Below are positions 1-7,059 of a stretch of DNA of 64,000 bases, piece after piece. The notes beneath the pieces were generated by a model that did not search any database, was not told the DNA's origin, and worked only from the letters and a program-made list of their open reading frames with translations. Every line of letters starts with the position of its first letter. The stretch's first letter is position 1. The stretch covers positions 867,182 through 931,181 of the forward strand of contig NZ_QWLV01000001.1 of NCBI RefSeq assembly GCF_003515075.1, in the 5' to 3' direction. A program made the translations under genes and the position numbers. The stretch comes from Sphingomonas gilva. GTDB lineage: Bacteria > Pseudomonadota > Alphaproteobacteria > Sphingomonadales > Sphingomonadaceae.

Positions 1-429
1 CGCGAAGGTCCCCAGATGGAAGGAGCGATCGATCGCCGCGCCCTGCCAGCGCGTTGCGCCGCGATGTACGCGGCTGGTGCCGAAGCGCGCCGGATCGGTT
101 TCGTGCGTGCGATCGCACAGCGAATCCTCTCCGCGCCCGCATTGCGGGCACGCCCCGCACGGAATCGCCCAGTTGAGCAGCACCGCCATGCCGCGCGTCA
201 GATGCGTCACGCCTTCGCCGACCGCCTCGATATGCCCGGCGCCCTCATGCCCCATCACCAGCGGGCCCGGCCATTTGAGCGAGGCATAGTCGGTATGGCA
301 AAGCCCCGCGGCCGCCAGCCGAACCCGCACCTCGCCCGGCATCGGTGCGGCAACCTCGATCGTGTCGATCACGAAGCCGCCCGCGCCGTTGGCGATTGCC
401 GCCGGACCGTGCACGGCGCCGGCGTTCAC
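1..429 (-). CDS. Zn-dependent alcohol dehydrogenase (MDR family), 3' part cut by window edge
   Basis: The first 143 residues of a medium-chain dehydrogenase are present; the rest lies beyond position 1. The N-terminal GroES-like domain shows the zinc-site pattern GLCHTDY near residue 40, the GHEGAG motif (catalytic zinc ligands), and the structural-zinc cysteine cluster CGACPQCG followed by a further Cys. This matches class III/aryl alcohol dehydrogenases that oxidise an alcohol with NAD(P)+. The start is a GTG whose TG is shared with the TGA stop of the upstream dioxygenase gene (GTGA overlap), so the two are translationally coupled. The substrate cannot be told from this fragment; the partner dioxygenase suggests a small oxidative pathway. 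Confidence 0.85.
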   Translation of the reverse strand, partial: MNAGAVHGPAAIANGAGGFVIDTIEVAAPMPGEVRVRLAAAGLCHTDYASLKWPGPLVMGHEGAGHIEAVGEGVTHLTRGMAVLLNWAIPCGACPQCGRGEDSLCDRTHETDPARFGTSRVHRGATRWQGAAIDRSFHLGTFA

Positions 430-1238
430 GCGCCGCGCTCGTAGAGGACGGGGTTTTTGGGGGTGTCGATGATCGCGCCCACTTCCGCGCCAGGGCACCA
501 GCGCTCCCAATCGGCCTGCTGCATCTCGTTGGTCGGCGCCTTCAGCCGCATGTCGCGATCCATGTAGATCACCGTCATCACCGATCGCGGACGGACGGAG
601 CGGTTGGCGCCGGCGCGGTGGAAGGTCCAGCCGAGGTGGAAGCTGACCTCGCCGAGATCGAACGGCGCGTCGACGATAGGGAAACCCTGGCGCTGCATGT
701 CTTCGGTGATCGCGCGCTCGCTTTCGTCCGAAATGCCCAGATCGCGCCCGAACTCGACCGTCTGGCTGCCGGCGAAGAAGGCGAGGGGCCCCATGTCCTG
801 CGGCACCGCCTGCAGCGGAACCCAGGCGGTGACCGTGCGATCGCTGGAGACCGGCCAGTAATATTGGTCGGCATGCGCCGGGGTGATGCCGCCGGCGGGC
901 TCCTTGTAGAGCGACTGATCGTGATACAGCCGGACGCCGTCGATCTCGAGCAGCGCGGCGGCGATCCCCGCCAGCCGCTTGCCGAAGACGAATTCGCGCG
1001 CAAGCCCGCCCTGTTCCCACAGGTTCATGATCTGCAGGAACGCCTTGTCGTATGTCGACCGCTCTTCGAGGGGCACGGTCTGGGTGTTGAGCGCAATGGT
1101 GAGCCGCGTGATCTCCTCGCCGTAATGGCGCAGCTCCTCGGCGTTGAAGACATGCTTCAGGCGGATGAAGCCGTCGCGCCGGAAGGCGGCGACCTGGCCC
1201 GGCGTCACCGGATAGGGGCGGTCGATGTCGATTGTCAT
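426..1238 (-). CDS. Phytanoyl-CoA dioxygenase (PhyH) family protein
   Basis: This 270-residue Fe(II)/2-oxoglutarate dioxygenase-like protein has the N-terminal PhyH signature (AFRRDGFIRLKHVF) and the metal-binding HxD inside PAHADQYYWP. A distal His is found in the segment TFHRAGANRS, which also holds the Arg expected to bind 2-oxoglutarate. The start at 1238 was chosen because MTIDIDRPYP begins the conserved region and GGAG lies about 10 bases upstream; a longer frame exists but its extra residues look like untranslated leader. It is coupled by GTGA overlap to the alcohol dehydrogenase and is divergent from an AraC regulator, which may control it. The substrate is unknown; PhyH members hydroxylate many small molecules. 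Confidence 0.85.
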   Translation of the reverse strand: MTIDIDRPYPVTPGQVAAFRRDGFIRLKHVFNAEELRHYGEEITRLTIALNTQTVPLEERSTYDKAFLQIMNLWEQGGLAREFVFGKRLAGIAAALLEIDGVRLYHDQSLYKEPAGGITPAHADQYYWPVSSDRTVTAWVPLQAVPQDMGPLAFFAGSQTVEFGRDLGISDESERAITEDMQRQGFPIVDAPFDLGEVSFHLGWTFHRAGANRSVRPRSVMTVIYMDRDMRLKAPTNEMQQADWERWCPGAEVGAIIDTPKNPVLYERGA

Positions 1239-1477
1239 GTCCGGACTACTCCACGCGGGCGCGGCCGCTACGACGGCCGACCTCTTGCCGCGAAAGCTAG
1301 ACCCTCGCCCGGCCGCGCGCATCAGGCGCGGCTGTCGTCCGGCCCGCCAAAAACTGTCGAGATGTTGACCTGGATGGGAGGCTAGGCGCGCATTTGCCGC
1401 GCGTTCGATCGGGGCACGGCGACTTCGAAGCGACGCCCCCGCTTGCCCCTTGCGCGAAATACTATCACTCTCTTGTC

Positions 1478-2329
1478 ATGGCGGCACGACCAATTTGCGA
1501 GCCGGTGGAGCTGGCGCCCGGGGCATCGGTCGTGGTCGACCGGGTGACCCATCCGGCATCCTCGCCGTCGCTCGGGCGGCTGCTCCACTTCCACGACGTG
1601 AGCGAGCTGGTGCTGTTCGACGCGGTCGACGGCTGGTTCTTCGCCGATGGCAAGCGCTATCGGCTCGATCCGGGCAGCATCGCCTTCGTCCCTTCGATGC
1701 GGCACCACGACTTTGCGCTCGATGCGGGCGCCAAGTCATGGCGGCTGGTGCAGGTCGATCCCTATATCGTCGAGCAGATCGCGGTGCGGCCCGAAGGCGC
1801 CCGGCTGGCGCGGCCGTTCTGCGCGCATCCGAAAGCGTCAGAGTTCGCGCGGCTGGCGATGCTCGCCGAGTGGCTGCAGGACGCCGCCGCAGCCGACGCG
1901 CGGGGTCCGCTGGTCGGGCGCCTCGTCGAACTGCTGCTGACCGCGGTGGCCCAGGCGCCCGAGGCGCGCAGCTCCGAATCGGGCAATGCCGACGCCGATG
2001 TCGATCGCCTGCTGCCGGCGCTCGACCGGCTGCGCCGCGATCCCGGTGCGGCGATCCCGCTGCCCGCGGCGGCGACGATGTGCAGCCTTTCGCCCGCCTA
2101 TTTCTCCCGCCGGTTCAAGCAGGTGTTCGGAATGAACTTCACCGATTACGCGCGCGCCTATCGGCTGCATGTCGCCGCGCGGCGGATCGTCGGCACGCGC
2201 CGGCCGGTGTCCGAGATCGCCTACGACCTGGGCTTTTCCAGTCCGTCGCACTTCACCCAGCGGTTCCACGAACGCTTCGGCATGGCCCCGCGCGACTATC
2301 GTCGCGGCGCGCGCGGGCGGGGCGAATGA
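1478..2329 (+). CDS. AraC family transcriptional regulator
   Basis: The protein has 283 residues, with an N-terminal cupin-like effector domain (about residues 10-150) and a C-terminal pair of helix-turn-helix units. The second HTH carries the hallmark VSEIAYDLGFSSPSHFTQRF, followed by the usual FGMAPRDYRR end. I chose ATG 1478 rather than an in-frame ATG 84 bases upstream because the extra 28 residues are low-complexity and the cupin begins just after 1478. The gene is divergent from the PhyH gene and overlaps the next gene by ATGA, so it is cotranscribed with a sugar transporter. The likely role is a sugar-responsive activator of this small cluster. Confidence 0.88.
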   Translation: MAARPICEPVELAPGASVVVDRVTHPASSPSLGRLLHFHDVSELVLFDAVDGWFFADGKRYRLDPGSIAFVPSMRHHDFALDAGAKSWRLVQVDPYIVEQIAVRPEGARLARPFCAHPKASEFARLAMLAEWLQDAAAADARGPLVGRLVELLLTAVAQAPEARSSESGNADADVDRLLPALDRLRRDPGAAIPLPAAATMCSLSPAYFSRRFKQVFGMNFTDYARAYRLHVAARRIVGTRRPVSEIAYDLGFSSPSHFTQRFHERFGMAPRDYRRGARGRGE

Positions 2330-3837
2330 CCGCGCCAAGCGTGCACGAGGGCGCGGCCACTCGCCCGCTGCTCGGTTTCGCAGGGATGTGGAACCTGTCG
2401 TTCGGCTTCTTCGGCATCCAGGTGGCGTTCGCGCTGCAGGGGGCGAATGTCAGCCGCATCTTCCAGACGTTGGGCGCTACCATCGAGGAGTTGCCCTTCC
2501 TGTGGATCGCGGCGCCGGTGACGGGACTGATCGTCCAGCCGCTGGTCGGTCATTTCAGCGACCGCACCTGGCTTGGACGTCTGGGGCGCAGACGGCCGTA
2601 TTTCCTTGCGGGCGCGATATTGGCGGCGCTCGCGCTGGTGGCGATGCCGCATGCGCAGGCCTTGTGGGTAGCGGCCGCCTTGCTGTGGATCCTCGACGCG
2701 TCGATCAACGTCTCGATGGAGCCGTTTCGCGCCTTTGTCGGCGACATGCTCGATCCCCGGCAGCGCAGCCGCGGCTACGCGTTCCAGACGATCTTCATCG
2801 GCGCGGGCGCGGTCTTGGCGGCCTGCGCCCCTGCGATCCTGACCGACGGCTTCGGCATTGCCAACACCGCGCCGCTGGGCGAGACGCCGCCGTCGGTGCG
2901 CTGGGCCTTTTACGGCGGCGCGGCGGTGCTCGTCGCGACGATCGCGTGGACCGTGGTCACGACGCGCGAATTCCCGCCCGACACGCTGCGCGCCTTCGGC
3001 GACGCGACCGGCCACGCAGCGCCGCCGGCGGAGGCCGCGCCGGGGTGGCGGCAGGCGGCGGGCTGGATCGCCATAGGCGCGGCCATAGCCGCATCGGTCG
3101 CGACACTCGGTCTCGATCAGCCGCTCTACATCCTGGGCTTCGGCATGGCGGCGTTCGGCCTGGCCCAGATGATCAACCGATTGCGCCTGTCCGCTGGCCG
3201 GGACCGGCTGCTCAACCACATCCTGAGCGACCTCAACACCATGCCGGCGACGATGCGGCGGCTGGCGATCGTCCATTTCCTGTCATGGTTCGGGCTGTTC
3301 GTGCTGTGGATCTACGCGACGCCGGTGGTGACGCGTCACCATTTTGGCGCGAGCGACGTCGCATCGGCCGCCTATAATGACGGGGCCAACTGGGTGGGGG
3401 TGCTGTTCGGCGCCTATAACGCGGTCGCCGCGGTCTATGCGTTCGCGATCCCCGCGCTCGCCCGCCGCATCGGAATGCGGCGGCTGCACGCGATCAACCT
3501 GATCGCGGGCGCGCTGGGGCTCGTCTCCTTTGCGCTGACCCGCGACGCCGATCTGCTGCTCGTTTCGATGATCGGCGTCGGGATGGCGTGGGCGTCGATC
3601 CTCACCATCCCCTATACCATCCTCAGCAACTGCCTGCCGCCCAACAAGCTCGGCGTCTATATGGGGCTGTTCAACATCTTCATCGTGCTGCCGCAGCTGG
3701 TCGTCTCGACGGTGATGGGCGCGCTGGGCAGCGCCCTATATCCGGACGATCCCGTGTTCGGCTTCGTCATCGCCGCGGCGTTCATGCTGGCCGCGGCCGC
3801 CGCCGTGCGGCTGTTGGCAGAGGATGGAACCGCCTAA
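2326..3837 (+). CDS. MFS sugar transporter, SLC45/GPH-like
   Basis: This 503-residue polytopic inner-membrane protein has about 12 predicted hydrophobic segments. The loop after TM2-3 contains GHFSDRTW and RLGRRRPYFLAG, the cytoplasmic motif seen in SLC45/sucrose-type and GPH cation-sugar symporters. The central segment FLSWFGLFVLWIYATPVVT begins the second half. It starts with ATGA overlap on the AraC gene, so the two form a bicistronic unit. It converges on and overlaps by 4 bases the glycosylasparaginase gene. Given the neighbouring mannosidases, an imported mono- or disaccharide is the likely substrate, but the substrate cannot be read from sequence. Confidence 0.88.
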   Translation: MTAPSVHEGAATRPLLGFAGMWNLSFGFFGIQVAFALQGANVSRIFQTLGATIEELPFLWIAAPVTGLIVQPLVGHFSDRTWLGRLGRRRPYFLAGAILAALALVAMPHAQALWVAAALLWILDASINVSMEPFRAFVGDMLDPRQRSRGYAFQTIFIGAGAVLAACAPAILTDGFGIANTAPLGETPPSVRWAFYGGAAVLVATIAWTVVTTREFPPDTLRAFGDATGHAAPPAEAAPGWRQAAGWIAIGAAIAASVATLGLDQPLYILGFGMAAFGLAQMINRLRLSAGRDRLLNHILSDLNTMPATMRRLAIVHFLSWFGLFVLWIYATPVVTRHHFGASDVASAAYNDGANWVGVLFGAYNAVAAVYAFAIPALARRIGMRRLHAINLIAGALGLVSFALTRDADLLLVSMIGVGMAWASILTIPYTILSNCLPPNKLGVYMGLFNIFIVLPQLVVSTVMGALGSALYPDDPVFGFVIAAAFMLAAAAAVRLLAEDGTA

Positions 3838-4838
3838 GCCGGCGGGGTGAACAGGCTTGCCGCAGGCAATATCTCCGCCGCGCCCGAATGACGCGTCACC
3901 GCATAGGTGAAGCCGGGCAGCAGCGCATAGGCGCCGACGCGGCCGTCATGGCCCAGCGCGAGGAAGCCGACCTGCAACCCCATGATCGCCTCGCCGCGCA
4001 GCCGGGCGATGTGCCTGACCGCCTCCTCGCATGCTGCCTGGGGCGAAAGGCCCGCGCGCATCGAGCCGACCACGCGGGCCGTGCCGGCGATGCGCGTCAC
4101 CTCCTCGCCGACGCCGGTCGCGGCCGCCGCCCCGACGCCTCTCTCGATGAAAAGGCCGCTGCCCGCCTGCGGCGAATCGCCGACCCGGCCGCGCATCTTG
4201 AAGGCCATGCCGGAGGTGGTGCAGGCGGCCGCCATATGCCCGTCGAGCGTGCGGGCGAGAATGCCGATCGTGTCGTGGTTGAGCGCCGAGCCGGGCGGTG
4301 CGGGCAGCCGGTTCTCGACATTGGCGACCGGCTGGTAGCGCGCGGTCCTGAGCCATTCGCGCCACGCCTTCTCGGCATCGGGCGTCAACAGCCTGGTGCG
4401 CCTCATGCCCTGATCGAGCGCGAAGCGGGTGGCGCCCTCGCCGACCAGCAGCGTGTGCGGCGTCTTCTCCATCACCAGTCGCGCGACCGAGATTGCGTGG
4501 ACGACATGCTCCAGCGCGGCGACCGCGCCGACGCTGCCACGATCGTCCATGATGATGGCGTCGAGCGTCACGTTGCCGTCGCGATCGGGATAGCCGCCAA
4601 GGCCCACGGAATGGTTGGCCGGATCGGCTTCGGGCACCCTGGCGCCAGCCTCGACTGCGTCGAGCGCCGTGTCGCCGGCCCGGAGACGGACGAGCGCGGC
4701 CGCGTTCGCCGCCTTGCCGAAATCCCAAGTGGAGACCACGGCGACCGGATCGTCGGCGGCCGCCGCCCTCGTCGCACCCGCCGTCAGCGTCGCCCCGCCG
4801 AGCGTGAGTGCAGTGCGGCGCGAAATTGCTTCATTCAT
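3834..4838 (-). CDS. N4-(beta-N-acetylglucosaminyl)-L-asparaginase (glycosylasparaginase)
   Basis: The 334-residue precursor belongs to the N-terminal nucleophile hydrolases. It cleaves the GlcNAc-Asn amide left after N-glycoprotein breakdown, giving aspartate and glucosaminylamine. The autocleavage site HDTIG is present with Thr190 as predicted nucleophile, and the N-terminal VSTWDFG segment is the substrate-side Trp motif of glycosylasparaginases rather than plain isoaspartyl peptidases. A Tat-like signal (SRRTALTLGGA, then an Ala-rich stretch) predicts export to the periplasm. The start at 4838 gives this signal. The gene overlaps cutC by 8 bases and is its downstream partner. Family assignment is strong; activity on glycosylasparagine is inferred from motif and context. 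Confidence 0.9.
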   Translation of the reverse strand: MNEAISRRTALTLGGATLTAGATRAAAADDPVAVVSTWDFGKAANAAALVRLRAGDTALDAVEAGARVPEADPANHSVGLGGYPDRDGNVTLDAIIMDDRGSVGAVAALEHVVHAISVARLVMEKTPHTLLVGEGATRFALDQGMRRTRLLTPDAEKAWREWLRTARYQPVANVENRLPAPPGSALNHDTIGILARTLDGHMAAACTTSGMAFKMRGRVGDSPQAGSGLFIERGVGAAAATGVGEEVTRIAGTARVVGSMRAGLSPQAACEEAVRHIARLRGEAIMGLQVGFLALGHDGRVGAYALLPGFTYAVTRHSGAAEILPAASLFTPPA

Positions 4839-5568
4839 CCCCGATCGTCCTTCCTGCAAGCGCTGCACGCAGCTGTGCCACGATCGCCTCGTCCGTCGCG
4901 CGACGCGGGCCTTTGGCGAAGCCGAGCCGCAGCGTGGCGCCGTCCGGCTCGGGGCCGGGGCGGCTCGCCGACGCGTGCACCTCGCGCACTCCGGTGGTCG
5001 CGACGAGCCGCGCGACATTGTCGGGCGTGACGCCCGCGCCGGCGATGATCGACAGCCGGTCCCCGGCCGTTTCGACCATCGCGGCGAGCGTCGCCATGCC
5101 CTCGATCGCGGAAGGCGCGCCGCCGGAGCTCAGGATGCCGTCATAGCCGAGCGCAACCGCCTCTCGCACCGCCGCGACGGGATCGGGCAATAGATCGATC
5201 GCGCGATGGAGTATGATCGTCGCATTGCGCGCGGCATCGCGGAAGCGCGCCAGCGCCTCGCCGTCGAGCCCGCCCTGGGCACGCAGCGCACCCACGACGA
5301 TTCCGGCGACGCCCCGCCCGACTGCGAGGCCGATCTCCTCGACCATTAGCGCCGCCTCGTCCTCCGACAGGACAAAGCCGCCCGCGCGCGGGCGGATCAT
5401 CATGTGCGTCGGACAACCGGTCCGCAGCGCCTTTTCGAGGAGGGCCGGGGAGGGCGTGAGGCCGCCGAGCTCCAACGCCGAGCACAGCTCTATCCTATCC
5501 GCGCCGCCGGCGACGGCCGCTTCGATCCCCATCGGATCATCGACGCAGATTTCGAGGAGCGTGTTCAT
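4831..5568 (-). CDS. cutC: CutC family protein
   Basis: This 245-residue TIM-barrel protein has the CutC signature ADRIELCSALELGGLTPS near the N-terminus and MMIRPRAGGF around residue 57. CutC was named for copper tolerance, but its biochemical role is uncertain. In sphingomonads and Bacteroidetes it often lies in sugar-catabolic clusters. Here it is the first gene of a two-gene operon with glycosylasparaginase, overlapping it by 8 bases, and is divergent from the ROK repressor with a 65-base shared upstream region. That placement suggests a role in glycan catabolism rather than copper handling. Confidence 0.88.
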   Translation of the reverse strand: MNTLLEICVDDPMGIEAAVAGGADRIELCSALELGGLTPSPALLEKALRTGCPTHMMIRPRAGGFVLSEDEAALMVEEIGLAVGRGVAGIVVGALRAQGGLDGEALARFRDAARNATIILHRAIDLLPDPVAAVREAVALGYDGILSSGGAPSAIEGMATLAAMVETAGDRLSIIAGAGVTPDNVARLVATTGVREVHASASRPGPEPDGATLRLGFAKGPRRATDEAIVAQLRAALAGRTIGDE

Positions 5569-5633
5569 GGTTTCGTTTCATTGGTTTGATCCGCAGCCGC
5601 ATATAGCGCAAGGACGTGAGTGGAGGACAAAGG

Positions 5634-6857
5634 ATGACCGGCGCTTCGCCTGCCCGCATAGGCCTTTCCGGCACCAACCTGGAGCGGGCGGCCGATCACA
5701 ACCAGCGCGTCACGCTTCATGCGATCCGTGTCACCGGTTCGCTGACCCGGGTGGATCTGGCGCATATCACCGGCCTCACGCCCGCGACGATCGCCAACAT
5801 CACCAAAAGGCTGCTTGCCGAAGGGCTGATCGAAGAGGCCGGGCGGCTGCGCGGCGGGCGCGGGCAGCCGCCGACCAAGCTCGTCATCAACCCGAACGCC
5901 CGCTATTCGATCGGCGTCAACATCGACCGCGATCATGTGACGATGGTCGTGGTGAACTTCGTCGGCCAGACCGTCGCGCGCGTATCCCGCGAGGTGGAGT
6001 TCGCGCTGCCCGGCGAGATCAGGACCTTCTACCAGCGCTCGGTCGACAAGCTGATCAAGCGCGCGAAGGTCGATGTCGGGCAGCTGGTCGGCGTCGGGAT
6101 CGCGCGTCCCGACGATCTGGGCTTGGTCGACCTGCCCGGGCGCCCAGCGGCCTATGCCGAATGGGAGAAGGCGGACGTCGCGCGGCTGTTCGCGGAGCCG
6201 CTCAACCTTCCGGTGTTCGTGGAGAACGACGCCGCGGCGGCCGCCATGGGCGAGCTTCAGCTTGGCCTCGGCCAGGGATTCTCCAGCTTCTTCTATATCC
6301 TGATATCGTCGGGACTGGGCGGCGGCCTGGTGATCGACGGCGCCTATTTCCGGGGCGCGGACCGGCGGAGCGGCGAACTGGGCTTCCTGATGAGCGACGA
6401 CGGGCGAGGTGCGCGCAGCCAGATCCAGAACTTTGTTTCCTTGTCCGGCCTTGCGCGCCCGCTCGAGGCGGCCGGGCTGACCATCGTCGATATGCTGGAG
6501 GCGGGCGGACGCGACGAGCGGATCGAGCCGATCGTCGACGCGTGGATCGACGACGCGGTCGAGCGGCTGGCCGAGCCGCTGACGGCGATCAACTGCCTGA
6601 TCAATCCCGCCGCGGTGCTGATCGGCGGCCGCCTGCCGGGCGAATATGTCGATCGGCTGGCCGACCGCCTGAGCGCGCTGCTGGGGGAGCGGGCGCTCAA
6701 CGCGCCAGTGCTCGCGCCGATCAAGCGCGCAATGCTCGCCGAGGACGCCCCGGCGGTGGGCGCGGCGATCCTGCCGCTCAGCCACTTCCTGCTGCCCAAG
6801 CCGAACGCGCTCTGGAAGGCGCAGGGGCGGATCGCCGAGAGCCGTTCGCTCAGCTGA
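5634..6857 (+). CDS. ROK family transcriptional repressor (copy 1)
   Basis: The 407-residue protein has an N-terminal winged helix (about residues 20-65, with TIANITKRLLAEGLI as recognition region) followed by a ROK sugar-kinase-like domain. The ROK domain keeps VFVENDAAAAAMGE and the glycine-rich SSGLGGGLVIDGAYF, but the usual zinc-binding Cys cluster (CxCGxxGCxE) is absent. It is therefore probably an effector-sensing repressor of the NagC/Mlc/XylR type and not a kinase. The ATG at 5634 has GGAGG seven bases upstream; the paralogue at 41,825 starts at the same point. It is divergent from cutC and next to the GH92-1 operon, which it likely controls together with AT-rich sites described separately. 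Confidence 0.9.
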   Translation: MTGASPARIGLSGTNLERAADHNQRVTLHAIRVTGSLTRVDLAHITGLTPATIANITKRLLAEGLIEEAGRLRGGRGQPPTKLVINPNARYSIGVNIDRDHVTMVVVNFVGQTVARVSREVEFALPGEIRTFYQRSVDKLIKRAKVDVGQLVGVGIARPDDLGLVDLPGRPAAYAEWEKADVARLFAEPLNLPVFVENDAAAAAMGELQLGLGQGFSSFFYILISSGLGGGLVIDGAYFRGADRRSGELGFLMSDDGRGARSQIQNFVSLSGLARPLEAAGLTIVDMLEAGGRDERIEPIVDAWIDDAVERLAEPLTAINCLINPAAVLIGGRLPGEYVDRLADRLSALLGERALNAPVLAPIKRAMLAEDAPAVGAAILPLSHFLLPKPNALWKAQGRIAESRSLS

Positions 6858-7059
6858 TTCAGGCAGCGCTTCGGCTGCGAAACTTCTCGAAGCTCTCGCT
6901 TATGACAGCGCAGCGCACGATGATCTGCGCATCTCAAACATTCATTTGACAAATAGATTTATTTAATCGAGAAACTGCGGCGACAGCCGGAGCGGAGGAA
7001 ATCCGCACGGCGCCGGAGGGGCGTGCGTTTGCCGACTCCTTCGGAACAAGGAGGGGCTG
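6858..7059. promoter_or_regulatory. Leader/control region of the GH92-1/GH2-1 operon
   Basis: This 202-base gap contains an AT-rich island in a GC-rich window. TTGACA lies at 6946-6951, followed by AAATA-GATT-TATTT (an inverted repeat, 6951-6964). The TTGACAA-N5-TTTATT arrangement recurs upstream of the large TonB receptor gene at 11,464. I read it as a -35 region overlapping a repressor site, probably for a ROK protein. A clear -10 at 17-base spacing is not visible. A small GCAGC-loop-GCTGC hairpin follows the ROK stop near 6862, without a T-tract. Start point and operator are inferred. Confidence 0.4.

Noticed and set aside
16..444. Plus-strand frame at the left edge
   Set aside because: It is antisense to a clear alcohol dehydrogenase with zinc motifs.
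3834..4838. Plain isoaspartyl peptidase/L-asparaginase
   Set aside because: The HDTIG motif with the N-terminal STW segment and the N-glycan context favour glycosylasparaginase.
5634..6857. ROK copy 1 (and copy 2) as sugar kinases
   Set aside because: Both have an N-terminal winged helix and lack the zinc Cys cluster, which fits repressors; the true kinase is at 21,966.
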